From JBGTLA01 sp041744375 (GTDB lineage: Bacteria > Actinomycetota > Acidimicrobiia > Spongiisociales > ZC4RG35), in assembly GCA_041744375.1 (NCBI GenBank), contig JBGTLA010000095.1:1-64000 (forward strand): a DNA stretch of 64,000 bases, given 5' to 3'. Below the pieces are notes generated by a model. It ran no database searches. It worked only from the letters and a program-made list of their open reading frames with translations, and had not been told where the DNA came from. A program made the translations under genes and the position numbers. The stretch's first letter is position 1; the number at the start of each line of letters is the position of its first letter. Positions 44,629 through 53,121 of this stretch are shown one piece after another.

Positions 44629-46188
44629 GTGACTCTGGAGGAAGCTCCTCTGGGGGTGTTGGGGTCGTTGGCCGGTCCGGGAATCGACGAGGGGACGCCG
44701 GCGTGGGCGAAGGTGGTGGATCATTCTCGTTGCATTGGTTGTCATGCGTGTACGACGGCTTGTAAGTCGGAGAACGAGGTGCCGGTGGGGGTGTCGCGCA
44801 CCTACGTGAAGTATGTGGATGTGGGTGTGTTCCCGACTGCGCGGCGGGCGTTTCAGGTGACGCGCTGCAACATGTGTGTGGATGCGCCTTGTGTGGCGGC
44901 GTGTCCCACCTCGGCGATGTATCGGCGTCGTGACGGGATCGTCGATTTCGACAAGTCGGCTTGTATTGGGTGTAAGGCGTGTATGGCGGCGTGTCCGTAT
45001 GACGCCATTTTCATCAACCCTGAGGACCATTCGGCTGAGAAGTGCAATTTCTGTGCGCATCGTTTGGACATTGGTTTGGAGCCGGCGTGCGTGGTGGTGT
45101 GTCCGACGGAGGCGATCTTGGTGGGGGATTTGAGCGATCCGGGCTCGGAGGTGGCGAGGGTCGTGCAGCGGGAGGCGGTGGCGGTGCGTCGCCCGGAGAA
45201 GGAGACGCGGCCGAAGCTGTTCTATGTGGGCGCTCATCAGGCGACGTTGGATCCGTTGGCGGCGTCGCGTCCTCCGGGGGATCTGTACATGTGGGCCGAG
45301 CAGCCGCCGGGGGTGGGTTCGGGTCATGCGGGGGGGTGGGCGAATTCGTCGGCTGGGGCGGTGTTGTCGTATGACGTTTCCCATGGGGCGCCGTGGGATT
45401 GGCGGGTGAGTGTGTACACGTGGACGAAGGCGATTTCGGCGGGTGTGTATTTGGTGGCGGTGTTGGCGGCTTTGGCGGGGTGGTTGGAGTGGACGTCGCC
45501 TTTGGTGATGTGGGTGGCGCCGGTGGCGGCTTTGGTGTTCTTGGCGATCACGGGTGGTGTACTGATCTTGGATTTGGAGCACCCGGAGCGTTTCTATTAC
45601 TTGTTCACCCGCCCGCAGTGGGCGAGCTGGCTGGTGCGTGGGGCGGTGATCATCCTGGCCTTTGGGCTGGCGGTGTCGGTGCATGTCGTGGGGTCGATCG
45701 TCGGTAGCGTCGGTTGGGTGCAGGGGGCGGCGGTGTTGGGTGTCCCGGCGGGGGTGATGACGGCGGTGTACACGGCGTATCTGTTCGCTCAGTCGAAGGG
45801 TCGTGACCTGTGGCAGTCTCCTCTCCTTCCTTTCCACATCGCGGTGCAGGCTTTGTTGGCGGGGGCGGCGGTGTTGGTGCTGGCAGCAGGGGTGTGGGAC
45901 CTCGAGGCGGTGGCGCCGCTGGCTGCGGTGGTGGCGGGGGGGGCGGTGTTGCATCTGTTGTTGTTGTGGGGTGAGGTGACGTTGGCTCATCCCACCGCCC
46001 ATGCCCATCTGGCGGTGTGGGAGATGACTCGGGGGCGCTACGCCGCCTGGTTTTGGTGGGGCATGGGCCTGGTGGCGTTGGGGTTGGCGGCTCCGTGGGC
46101 TGGTTGGGTGGCGGTGGGCCCGCTGGTGGGGTTGTTGGCCTATGAGCATTCCTATGTTCAGGCCGGCCAGGCGGTGCCGCTGGCATGA
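44629..46188 (+). CDS. Fusion of four-cluster ferredoxin and NrfD-type membrane subunit
   Basis: A 519-residue protein joining the two accessory subunits of complex iron-sulfur molybdoenzymes. Residues 1-200 have 16 cysteines in four ferredoxin groups (CIGCHACTTACK, CNMCVDAPCVAACP, CIGCKACMAACP, CNFC...CVVVCP). From about 262 to the end come about eight hydrophobic helices of the PsrC/NrfD type, which exchange electrons with quinone. In related systems (PsrBC, SoeBC) these are usually separate proteins. GTG at 44629 lies four bases after tusA. The G- and T-rich codon choice differs slightly from neighbours. Confidence 0.88.
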   Translation: MTLEEAPLGVLGSLAGPGIDEGTPAWAKVVDHSRCIGCHACTTACKSENEVPVGVSRTYVKYVDVGVFPTARRAFQVTRCNMCVDAPCVAACPTSAMYRRRDGIVDFDKSACIGCKACMAACPYDAIFINPEDHSAEKCNFCAHRLDIGLEPACVVVCPTEAILVGDLSDPGSEVARVVQREAVAVRRPEKETRPKLFYVGAHQATLDPLAASRPPGDLYMWAEQPPGVGSGHAGGWANSSAGAVLSYDVSHGAPWDWRVSVYTWTKAISAGVYLVAVLAALAGWLEWTSPLVMWVAPVAALVFLAITGGVLILDLEHPERFYYLFTRPQWASWLVRGAVIILAFGLAVSVHVVGSIVGSVGWVQGAAVLGVPAGVMTAVYTAYLFAQSKGRDLWQSPLLPFHIAVQALLAGAAVLVLAAGVWDLEAVAPLAAVVAGGAVLHLLLLWGEVTLAHPTAHAHLAVWEMTRGRYAAWFWWGMGLVALGLAAPWAGWVAVGPLVGLLAYEHSYVQAGQAVPLA

Positions 46189-46189
46189 G

Positions 46190-49126
46190 ATGGGTGACGT
46201 CGTGAGCGGTCGGATCGAGGATCTCGGGAAGCGGGTGAGTGCCGCCCGGGCCGACGTCGAGGCGAGGGGGGAGACGTTCTATCCGGGTCCGAGCCGGGTG
46301 CATTTGGCTGCCTTCCCGCCCAAGGAGCGCTGGGACGACTGGGTGGAGTTGGACTCTCGTTCGTGGCCCGAGCGGGTGGAGCGCCGGTCGGTGCTGGTGC
46401 CGACGACGTGTTTCAACTGCGAGTCGGCGTGCGGGTTGTTGGCGTATGTGGATCCTGAGACGCTGGAGGTGCGCAAGTTCGAGGGGAACCCCGAGCATCC
46501 CGGTTCGCGGGGCCGTAACTGCGCCAAGGGTCCGGCCACGGTCAACCAGGTCACCGACCCGGATCGGATCCTGTTCCCGTTGAAGCGGGCGGGGGAGCGG
46601 GGTGCGGGTCGTTGGGTGCAGGTTTCGTGGGAGCAGGCCCTCGACGAGATCGCGGCTCGTGTTCGGGCGGCGATCGTCGAGGACCGCCACAACGAGGTGA
46701 TGTATCACGTGGGCCGTCCGGGCGAGGACGGGTTCACGGAGCGGGTGTTGGCCACCTGGGGGGTAGATGGGCACAACTCTCACACCAATGTGTGTTCTTC
46801 GGGAGCGAGGGCGGGGTTCCAGTATTGGATGGGTATCGACCGTCCCAGTCCAGACCACGCCAACGCCGATGTGATCTTTCTGATCTCGTCGCATCTGGAG
46901 ACCGGTCACTATTTCAATCCCCATGCCCAGCGGATCATCGAGGCGCGGGAGCGGGGCGCCCAGCTGGTGGTGGTCGACACCAGGCTCTCGAACACCGCCA
47001 CTCACGCCGACCACTGGATCTCGCCGTTCCCGGGCAGCGAAGCGGCCATCAACTTGGCCATCGCCAATCATGTGATCGGTACGGGCCGTTACGACCGCGA
47101 GTTCGTGCGCCGCTGGTGGAACTGGGAGCAGTACCTGGCGGCCGAGCATCCCGACGTTGCGGCCACTTTCGAGTCTTTCGAGACGGTCCTGGCCGGCCTC
47201 TACGACTCCTACACCTTCGAGTATGCCGCCGCCGAGTCGGGGGTGGCGGCGGAGACCCTGGCCGAGATCGCCGAGTTGGTGGCTTCGGCGGGGAGCCGCC
47301 TGTCGACTCACAATTGGCGGTCGGCGGCGGCGGGGAATCTGGGCGGTTGGCAGGTGTCGCGCACCTTGTTCTTGGTCAGCGCCCTGTTGGGGGCGGTTGC
47401 TTCTCCCGGCGGGACCTTCCCCAACGCCTGGAACAAGTTCGTTCCCCGCCCGCCCTACCTGCCTCCGCATCCGGTCAGCTGGAACGAGCTCACCTGGCCC
47501 CTCGAGTACCCGCTGGCTATGAACGAACTCTCTTTTCTGTTGCCCCACTTCCTCCAAGAAGGACGGGGCAAGGTCGACGTCTACTTCACTCGGGTCTACA
47601 ACCCGGTGTGGACCAACCCCGACGGGTTCGCCTGGATCGAGTCGCTGACAGATCCCGAGCAGATCGGACTCCACGTCGCCTTGACCCCCACCTGGTCGGA
47701 GACGTCGTTTTTCGCCGACTACATCCTGCCGATGGGCCACTCGTCGGAACGCCACGACATTCACTCCTACGAACAGTACGACGGCCAATGGGTCGGGTTC
47801 CGTCAGCCCGTCAAACGGGAGGTGCGCCGCCGCCAAGGGACGGAGGTGACCGACACCCGTGAGGTCAACCCGGGCGAGGTGTGGGAAGAGAACGAGTTCT
47901 GGATCGAGCTTTCGTGGCGGATCGATCCCGACGGTTCGCTCGGGATCCGCCGCTACTACGAGGCGCCCGACCGGGCGGGCGAGAAGATGACGGTCGACGA
48001 CTACTACGGGTGGATCTTCGAGAATTCGGTGCCCGGGCTGCCGGAACGTGCTTCGGCCGAGGGTCTGACGCCTCTCGAGTACATGCGCCGCTACGGGGCG
48101 TTCGAAGTCTCCCAGGGGGTGGGGGCGCTCCACGAGGAGGCCGTGGCGGCCGAGGAGCTCGAGGAGGCGGCCAAAGGACCGTTCGGGCGGGTCTACACCG
48201 CCAGTCCCAAGCCGGCCAACCCCCATGCCAACCTGGCTCCGACCGGAGCCCCGGACCCGGATGCGTGGGGGCGGCGGCCGGTGGGGGTGGAAGTGGATGG
48301 CCAGGTGTTGCGGGGATGGCCGACCCCTTCGGGAAGACTCGAGTTCTACTCTGAGACCCTGGTCGAGTGGGGATGGCGCGAGTACGCCATCCCCACCTAC
48401 ATCGAAAGCCACATCCACCCTTCCCGCCTCGAGTCCGACCAGATGCCGCTCATCTCGACGTTCCGGCTCCCGGTACAGATCCACACGCGTTCGGGCAACT
48501 CGAAATGGCTCGACGAGATCGCTCACACCAATCCACTGTGGATCCACCCCCGGGACGCCCAACGGCTCGAGGTCGGCACCGGGGAACTGGTCCGGGTCGA
48601 GACCGAACTGGGCCACTTCGTCGTCAAAGCCTGGGTGACAGAGGGGATCCGCCCCGGGGTGGTGGCATGCAGCCACCACATGGGCCGCTGGCGCCCATCC
48701 ACCGAACAAGGTCAACGCCAGACGATGGCGGTCGTGTCGTTGGACCACGACGGCACCGACTGGGGACTGAGACGACAACGGGGCCTCGAGCCGTTCGAAT
48801 CCTCCGACCCCGACACGTCGCGCATCTGGTGGTCCGATGTTGGGGTCCATCAGAACCTCACCTTCGGGGTACACCCCGACCCCATCTCCGGCCAGCACTG
48901 CTGGCATCAGGCGGTGCGGGTCCGGAGGGCCGAGCCGGGAGACGCCTACGGCGACGTGGTGGTCGACACCGACCGCTCCCGTCGGGTGTACCGGGAATGG
49001 CTCGAAATGACCCGCCACGCCGAACTGTTCTCACCCGACCGCACCCGACGGCCCCAATGGATCATCCGCCCGCTCAAACCCGAACCCGAGGCGTGGAACC
49101 TGACCGCCACGCCCAGCGACGGATGA
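46190..49126 (+). CDS. Cytoplasmic molybdopterin oxidoreductase, SoeA/PsrA-like
   Basis: A 978-residue member of the DMSO-reductase family. One 4Fe-4S site has C74, C77, C81 (CFNCESAC) and C111 (RGRNCAKG). NSHTNVCSSGARAG places a cysteine (about 202) as the likely molybdenum ligand, as in Psr/Phs/Soe enzymes. GSEAAINLAIANHVI and the C-terminal TRSGNSKWLDEI fold follow. It lacks a twin-arginine signal, so it is probably cytoplasmic like the sulfite dehydrogenase SoeA. Next to TusA, DsrE2 and a persulfide dioxygenase, sulfite oxidation fits best, but thiosulfate or sulfur reduction is not excluded. ATG at 46190 follows the previous stop by one base. Confidence 0.88.
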   Translation: MGDVVSGRIEDLGKRVSAARADVEARGETFYPGPSRVHLAAFPPKERWDDWVELDSRSWPERVERRSVLVPTTCFNCESACGLLAYVDPETLEVRKFEGNPEHPGSRGRNCAKGPATVNQVTDPDRILFPLKRAGERGAGRWVQVSWEQALDEIAARVRAAIVEDRHNEVMYHVGRPGEDGFTERVLATWGVDGHNSHTNVCSSGARAGFQYWMGIDRPSPDHANADVIFLISSHLETGHYFNPHAQRIIEARERGAQLVVVDTRLSNTATHADHWISPFPGSEAAINLAIANHVIGTGRYDREFVRRWWNWEQYLAAEHPDVAATFESFETVLAGLYDSYTFEYAAAESGVAAETLAEIAELVASAGSRLSTHNWRSAAAGNLGGWQVSRTLFLVSALLGAVASPGGTFPNAWNKFVPRPPYLPPHPVSWNELTWPLEYPLAMNELSFLLPHFLQEGRGKVDVYFTRVYNPVWTNPDGFAWIESLTDPEQIGLHVALTPTWSETSFFADYILPMGHSSERHDIHSYEQYDGQWVGFRQPVKREVRRRQGTEVTDTREVNPGEVWEENEFWIELSWRIDPDGSLGIRRYYEAPDRAGEKMTVDDYYGWIFENSVPGLPERASAEGLTPLEYMRRYGAFEVSQGVGALHEEAVAAEELEEAAKGPFGRVYTASPKPANPHANLAPTGAPDPDAWGRRPVGVEVDGQVLRGWPTPSGRLEFYSETLVEWGWREYAIPTYIESHIHPSRLESDQMPLISTFRLPVQIHTRSGNSKWLDEIAHTNPLWIHPRDAQRLEVGTGELVRVETELGHFVVKAWVTEGIRPGVVACSHHMGRWRPSTEQGQRQTMAVVSLDHDGTDWGLRRQRGLEPFESSDPDTSRIWWSDVGVHQNLTFGVHPDPISGQHCWHQAVRVRRAEPGDAYGDVVVDTDRSRRVYREWLEMTRHAELFSPDRTRRPQWIIRPLKPEPEAWNLTATPSDG

Positions 49127-49989
49127 GCACTGCCCAATCGCCGGTCCCCCCCGTGGACACCACCAGCCGCTGGGAACTGATCAGAGCGTTGGGCTCCCTA
49201 GCCGACACCCCCGCCGCCGCGGTGGCCACCGCCCTGGGTCTCCAAAATCCCGACCCGGCCGACCACACCGAAGTGTTCGCCTTTCAAGCACCCCCCTACG
49301 CCTCCTTCTACCTCGACTCAGACGGAATGCTGGGCGGGGAAGTGGCGGCCCGAATCGGTGGGTTCTGGCAAGCACTCGGCTACCCCGTCCCCGACCAACC
49401 CGACCACCTGGCGGCACTGCTAGGACTGTACGGAGCCCTCGGAGAAAGGGAGCGCACCGAAGACATGCCAGCCCGCCGACTCATGTTGGGTCAGGCGCGC
49501 CGGGCGCTGCTGAGCGAACACCTCCTCCCCTGGGTGGGGGTCTTCATCGACGTGGTCCGCCAAACCGGAATCGCCCCGTGGCCCGAATGGGCCGCCTTGC
49601 TCGACGAGTCGCTGGCCAACGAGGCAACAACTACTCCCACCTTGCAACCTCGCCACCTGAGCGAGCCGCCGGACCCCATCGAGGACTGCGGCGACGTCCG
49701 CTCACTTCTCACTCCGGTGCGCTCGGGCATGGTCATCACCCGGACCGACCTGGCGCGCTGCGCCCGCCACAGCGGCCTCGGGGTCCGGCTCACGGGCCGC
49801 CTCCCCACCCTCCAAGCACTACTCGACCAATCACCAGCTGCCGTGCTGACCTGGCTGCGAACACATGCCGGGGCATGGGAAGAACGTCACCGCAACCGGA
49901 TCCCAAACCTCGGTCCCATCGCCTCTTTCTGGTCCGCCAGGGCGGCCCACTGCCACAACCTTCTCGACCCCAACCAGAAGCCCACGTGA
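49123..49989 (+). CDS. TorD/DmsD-like molybdoenzyme chaperone
   Basis: A 288-residue helical protein. The part from about 50 to 175 fits the TorD fold: YASFYLDSDGMLGGEVAARIGGFW, DHLAALLGLYGAL, LLSEHLLPWVGVF. Such chaperones insert cofactor into, and quality-check, molybdoenzymes; its ATGA overlap with the oxidoreductase gene supports that partner. The C-terminal 100 residues are less typical. It does not appear to bind a Tat signal here, since the partner has none. Confidence 0.75.
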   Translation: MSTAQSPVPPVDTTSRWELIRALGSLADTPAAAVATALGLQNPDPADHTEVFAFQAPPYASFYLDSDGMLGGEVAARIGGFWQALGYPVPDQPDHLAALLGLYGALGERERTEDMPARRLMLGQARRALLSEHLLPWVGVFIDVVRQTGIAPWPEWAALLDESLANEATTTPTLQPRHLSEPPDPIEDCGDVRSLLTPVRSGMVITRTDLARCARHSGLGVRLTGRLPTLQALLDQSPAAVLTWLRTHAGAWEERHRNRIPNLGPIASFWSARAAHCHNLLDPNQKPT

Positions 49990-50351
49990 ACCACCCCCGG
50001 TTTCGTCCCCGCAGAAACGTCGGGCATGATCCCGACTACCGGTTCACCCTCGCCAACGAACGCACCTACCTGGCCTGGATCCGCACCTCTCTCGCACTCA
50101 TCGCCGGTGGCCTGGCCGTCATCCAAGTAGTTCCCGAATTCGGGTTCGCCGGGGGGCGAGAAACACTCGGAGCAGCTCTCATCGCCCTCGGCACCGTCCT
50201 CGCCGGCGGCAGCATGCAGCGCTGGGCGACAGCCGAAGAAGCAATCCGCCAGGACCTACCTATACCGGTCACCCGCCTGCCCGTCGTTCTCGGGATCGGC
50301 GTGATACTGATCACCCTGTTGGCCGCCACGCTCCTTTTCATCGACCGGTGA
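49986..50351 (+). CDS. DUF202 membrane protein (first of two)
   Basis: A 121-residue protein of the DUF202 (YidH-like) family with the signature LANERTYLAWIRTSLALIAGG and three hydrophobic helices. Function unknown. GTG at 49986 overlaps the chaperone stop as GTGA, and its own stop overlaps the next DUF202 gene the same way. Confidence 0.85.
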   Translation: MNHPRFRPRRNVGHDPDYRFTLANERTYLAWIRTSLALIAGGLAVIQVVPEFGFAGGRETLGAALIALGTVLAGGSMQRWATAEEAIRQDLPIPVTRLPVVLGIGVILITLLAATLLFIDR

Positions 50352-50683
50352 AACCCTTCGGCCAGGTCCACGACGCAGGTCTGCAACAAGAACGGACCAG
50401 CCTGGCCTGGGACCGGACAGGACTCGCCACCATGGTGACATCTGGCCTCCTCTTCAGAGTCATCGGCCAGCCTTATCCCCAGGTCATGCATACCCTCCCC
50501 ATCCTCACGTTTCTGATCGGACTCGTACTGGTCGCTTCCGATCGCCACCGCTACCTGGCCCGCTGGCAACGCCTCCAACACGGAGAAGAGGTTTCCTCGT
50601 GGTCCGCCGTCGCCACCGTCGGAATCACCACCGTCATCCTGGGTGTTGCCGCCCTAGCTGTGCTGGCCCTCACAGGCATTTGA
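50348..50683 (+). CDS. DUF202 membrane protein (second of two)
   Basis: A 111-residue DUF202 protein with GLQQERTSLAWDRTGLA and three hydrophobic helices. It is a divergent tandem relative of the previous gene, and the two probably form a hetero-oligomer. GTG at 50348 overlaps the first gene (GTGA). It ends the sulfur operon; no clear terminator follows before gpmA. Confidence 0.85.
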   Translation: MKPFGQVHDAGLQQERTSLAWDRTGLATMVTSGLLFRVIGQPYPQVMHTLPILTFLIGLVLVASDRHRYLARWQRLQHGEEVSSWSAVATVGITTVILGVAALAVLALTGI

Positions 50684-50784
50684 CGACAAGAGACCGCCGC
50701 CCCCCGCCGGCGATTTGCTCCACGATCGCACGCTCCCGATCAGCCCCTAGAGTTCTGTCGGCGCCCGCGATGAGGGAGAATCGA

Positions 50785-51522
50785 ATGGATCTGGTGCTTC
50801 TGCGTCATGGCCAGTCGACCTGGAACCTGGAGAACTTGTTCACCGGCTGGACCGATGTCGAGCTGACGGAACAGGGCATGTCGGAGGCGGCCACCTCGGG
50901 GCGGCTCATGTCCGAGGAGGGGTTCGAGTTCGGCGTCGTCCACACGTCGGTGTTGGTGCGGGCGATCCATACAGCCGAGATCGCTCTGCGGGAGATGGGC
51001 CTGCACTGGCTGCCGGTGCGACGCCACTGGCGCCTCAACGAACGCCATTACGGGGCGCTGCAGGGCCTGGACAAGAAGGAGACGGCCGACCGTCATGGAT
51101 CGGACCAGGTGTTGGTGTGGCGACGCAGCTACGACGTTCCCCCACCCGCGCTGGAGCTCGACGACGATCGCCATCCCTCCCACGACCGTCGCTACGCCAC
51201 CCTCGCTCCCGACGTGCTGCCCGCCACCGAGTGCCTCGAGGACGTCGTCGACCGCATGTTGCCGTATTGGCACGACTCCATCGTCCCTGACCTGGTGGAG
51301 GGACGCCGTCCTCTGGTCGTTGCTCACGGCAACAGCCTCCGGGCGTTGGTCAAGCATCTCGATGGCCTCAGCAAAGAGGAGGTGATCGAGTTGAACATCC
51401 CCACCGGCATTCCGCTGGTGTACGAGCTGGACGACTCGCTTCGTCCCCTCTCACGCCGCTACCTGGGCGACGAGGAGGCTGCCCAGGCGGCCGCCGAAGC
51501 GGTTGCCCGCCAGGCAGGCTGA
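50785..51522 (+). CDS. gpmA: 2,3-bisphosphoglycerate-dependent phosphoglycerate mutase
   Basis: A 245-residue mutase of glycolysis. LVLLRHGQSTWNLENLFTGW has the catalytic phosphohistidine RHG, and LNERHYGALQGLDK and VVAHGNSLRALVKHL bind substrate and the second histidine. The motif RRSYDVPPP is typical. ATG at 50785 follows GGGAGAATCGA; another ATG at 50770 is weaker. It joins pgk and tpiA as the glycolysis part of the conserved block, now separated from them by the sulfur module. Confidence 0.95.
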   Translation: MDLVLLRHGQSTWNLENLFTGWTDVELTEQGMSEAATSGRLMSEEGFEFGVVHTSVLVRAIHTAEIALREMGLHWLPVRRHWRLNERHYGALQGLDKKETADRHGSDQVLVWRRSYDVPPPALELDDDRHPSHDRRYATLAPDVLPATECLEDVVDRMLPYWHDSIVPDLVEGRRPLVVAHGNSLRALVKHLDGLSKEEVIELNIPTGIPLVYELDDSLRPLSRRYLGDEEAAQAAAEAVARQAG

Positions 51523-51608
51523 TCGGCGTCCGCTCGCAGCAGACCGGCCTCTTGGGAGCGCCCCCACGACCCTGGTATCATGGTTTTGTCCCCGACCACC
51601 TGGGTCTC

Positions 51609-51848
51609 ATGCAGATCTTCGTTGCCATTTTCACCGTCGTGCACATCCTCTTGTCCCTCGCCGTGATCGCCCTCATCCTTCTCCACTCCGGCAAGGGTGG
51701 CGGCCTCTCGGATGTGTTCGGAGGCGGGATGTCTACCTCCAGCCTGGGAGGGTCGACCTTGGCTGAACGCAACCTCGACCGATTGACGGTGATCACGGGC
51801 ATCCTCTTCGGTATCAGCACCGTGGTCCTCACGCTGCTGCTGGCGTGA
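51609..51848 (+). CDS. secG: Preprotein translocase subunit SecG
   Basis: A 79-residue two-helix protein. The first helix (IFVAIFTVVHILLSLAVIAL) and second helix (about 56-77) flank a loop with LLHSGKGGGLSDVFGGG, the family motif. It is the accessory subunit of the SecYEG channel. ATG at 51609 gives the usual length. It is followed 31 bases later by tRNA-Leu. Confidence 0.93.
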   Translation: MQIFVAIFTVVHILLSLAVIALILLHSGKGGGLSDVFGGGMSTSSLGGSTLAERNLDRLTVITGILFGISTVVLTLLLA

Positions 51849-51879
51849 GTTCTCCCATCGATATACTCCCCGAGTCCAC

Positions 51880-51965
<86 letters not shown>

Positions 51966-51969
51966 GAAC

Positions 51970-51995
51970 AAACCCCCTGGTAACAGGGGGTTTTT
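51970..51995 (+). terminator. Intrinsic terminator after tRNA-Leu
   Basis: A 10-bp stem AAACCCCCTG-GTAA-CAGGGGGTTT with continuing T residues lies six bases past the tRNA. It lies past attL, so it is element DNA serving the host secG-tRNA transcript. Confidence 0.8.
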
Positions 51996-52035
51996 CTCTT
52001 GAGTGGATCTCGCTGTGACTGAGCTAGGGGAGCGA

Positions 52036-52057
52036 CTTCTACCCAATCTTCTACCCA
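52036..52057 (+). repeat. Integrase arm-type repeats, left
   Basis: Two direct copies of CTTCTACCCA at 52036 and 52048, 12 bases apart. The same pair with the same spacing lies inside the right end (61547 and 61559). They probably bind the integrase N-terminal domain. Confidence 0.65.
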
Positions 52058-52150
52058 CATCGGCTCACCAGGGGGTCCCTACCGGCAGAAAGGCGCCCCG
52101 GCCGGGTTCCAGATGGCGCTAACCGCTAACCTCAGCCGTCCTCACAACCC

Positions 52151-52187
52151 AGGAGCCCCGGTCTTCTCCCCCTCGGCCGGGGTTCCT
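52151..52187. repeat. GC-rich hairpin
   Basis: An 11-bp stem AGGAGCCCCGG/CCGGGGTTCCT with one G-T pair and a 15-base loop. It could be a terminator or part of a structured RNA. The T run is weak. Confidence 0.4.
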
Positions 52188-52263
52188 GCGTGTTTGAGGC
52201 CGGCACGCGGGGATTCCCTTTCAGGGCTTTGGAGGTTGCCCGTTCGGAGAATCCTCGCACCAG

Positions 52264-52345
52264 CCGAATCGGTTTAGGCAGTGTCTGGAGACGATTCGGG
52301 TTGGCTCGCTTCGTTTACCCCTGCGATTCGGAAGCGAAACCGAAT
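52264..52345. repeat. Cluster of CGATTCGG inverted repeats
   Basis: CCGAATCG at 52264, CGATTCGG at 52292 and 52324, and CCGAAT at 52340 lie within 82 bases. The arrangement resembles iterons or repeated protein-binding sites of a replication or regulatory protein. Confidence 0.45.
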
Positions 52346-52395
52346 GCGCCGTCACACCGCAGATCAGAGCGTGTTGTCACAATTCCGAAACGGGC

Positions 52396-52450
52396 CGCGG
52401 GGGTCTCTCGGGCAGGTTCCATGCTGCACCGCCCGGAGACGACCCCCGCG
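52396..52450. repeat. 55-base imperfect hairpin
   Basis: A 10-bp perfect outer stem CGCGGGGGTC/GACCCCCGCG continues through TCTC/GAGA and GGGC/GCCC with small bulges to a 17-base loop. This strength is unlikely by chance and suggests a structured RNA or origin. Confidence 0.5.
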
Positions 52451-52581
52451 TGGAGCCCCCCATTTTCAGAGGCCCTAGCCTTGATTAGCCCTCCGTGCCA
52501 GGACCGAAACAACAATCGGCAGACCGACGATGATGCCCTAAAGGCGACGAGCGGCGCACATCATCGCTGATGGGGATTGCT

Positions 52582-52599
52582 CGTTCTGGATCCAGAACG
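52582..52599. promoter_or_regulatory. 18-bp perfect palindrome upstream of STAS gene
   Basis: CGTTCTGGATCCAGAACG lies 118 bases before the STAS start. A perfect 18-bp palindrome fits a dimeric repressor operator controlling the STAS/RsbW-like operon. Confidence 0.45.
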
Positions 52600-52717
52600 C
52601 GAAAAGCAAATCAGGCATAGGGTGGCTTCTCCGATAAGATCCATTACAACGCCTTGACTGGTTTGAGTGTGAACGAGTCGCTCGGGGTTTTGCCTCCACC
52701 TACCGGAAGTCCCCCTG

Positions 52718-53083
52718 ATGCACCAGCCTCAGATACTCAAACACCATCTCGATGGCACCTATCTCATCACCCTCAAGGGCGAGATCGACCTCAGCAACGC
52801 CGATCGGGTGAGGGCCGCCATAGCTGAGGCACCAGACAGCGGCACCGTGACGGTGAATACTGTGGGCGTGACGTTCATCGACTCGACGGGATTGAGAGCG
52901 CTCATCGAGGGGGCGGGACACGTCGGACTAGAGCGCCTTCATCTGATCCCCGGCGCTCGAACCCTTCGGCTCTTGGAGGTCACCGGGCTGGAAACCCACT
53001 TCCACATTGTTACAGCACCGTCACCTGAGGTTGCTCAGGGGAACAAGCACCCTAAGCCACTAGATGTTTGGTCCGGTCAATAG
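52718..53083 (+). CDS. STAS-domain anti-anti-sigma factor
   Basis: A 121-residue STAS protein of the RsbV/SpoIIAA type. LITLKGEIDLSNADRVRAAI leads to VTFIDSTGLRAL, where S56 is the usual phosphorylation site of a partner kinase. In its free form it would bind the RsbW-like kinase encoded next and release a sigma factor. ATG at 52718. It belongs to the integrated element; no sigma factor gene is within the element. Confidence 0.85.
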   Translation: MHQPQILKHHLDGTYLITLKGEIDLSNADRVRAAIAEAPDSGTVTVNTVGVTFIDSTGLRALIEGAGHVGLERLHLIPGARTLRLLEVTGLETHFHIVTAPSPEVAQGNKHPKPLDVWSGQ

Positions 53084-53121
53084 TCGGGTATCAGAGGGAG
53101 CAAGCTAGTAGCAGGAAGTTT

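Larger units (their letters stand above)
51996..52717. other. 720-bp non-coding region inside the element's left end
   Basis: No supported gene. It holds integrase arm-type repeats (52036-52057), a GC hairpin (52151-52187), a cluster of CGATTCGG inverted repeats (52264-52345), a 55-base hairpin (52396-52450) and an 18-bp palindrome (52582-52599). In other elements such regions hold attP arms, an origin or a regulatory RNA. A 126-codon frame (52190-52570) lacks protein character. Confidence 0.6.

Noticed and set aside
44470..46149. A 559-codon minus-strand frame
   Set aside because: Arginine- and histidine-rich antisense of the Fe-S/NrfD gene with no domain.
45650..49018. A 1122-codon open frame on the minus strand
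   Set aside because: It lies fully opposite the Fe-S/NrfD and molybdoenzyme genes, whose motifs are clear. The protein is rich in Pro, Arg and His, as antisense frames in GC-rich genes are.
52190..52570. A 126-codon plus-strand frame in the element
   Set aside because: No ribosome site, poor composition, and it crosses the strong hairpin and inverted repeats.
52655..52700. Possible SigB-type promoter (GTTT ... GGGG) before the STAS gene
   Set aside because: The spacing is too long and the -10-like part does not fit the GGGTA pattern.
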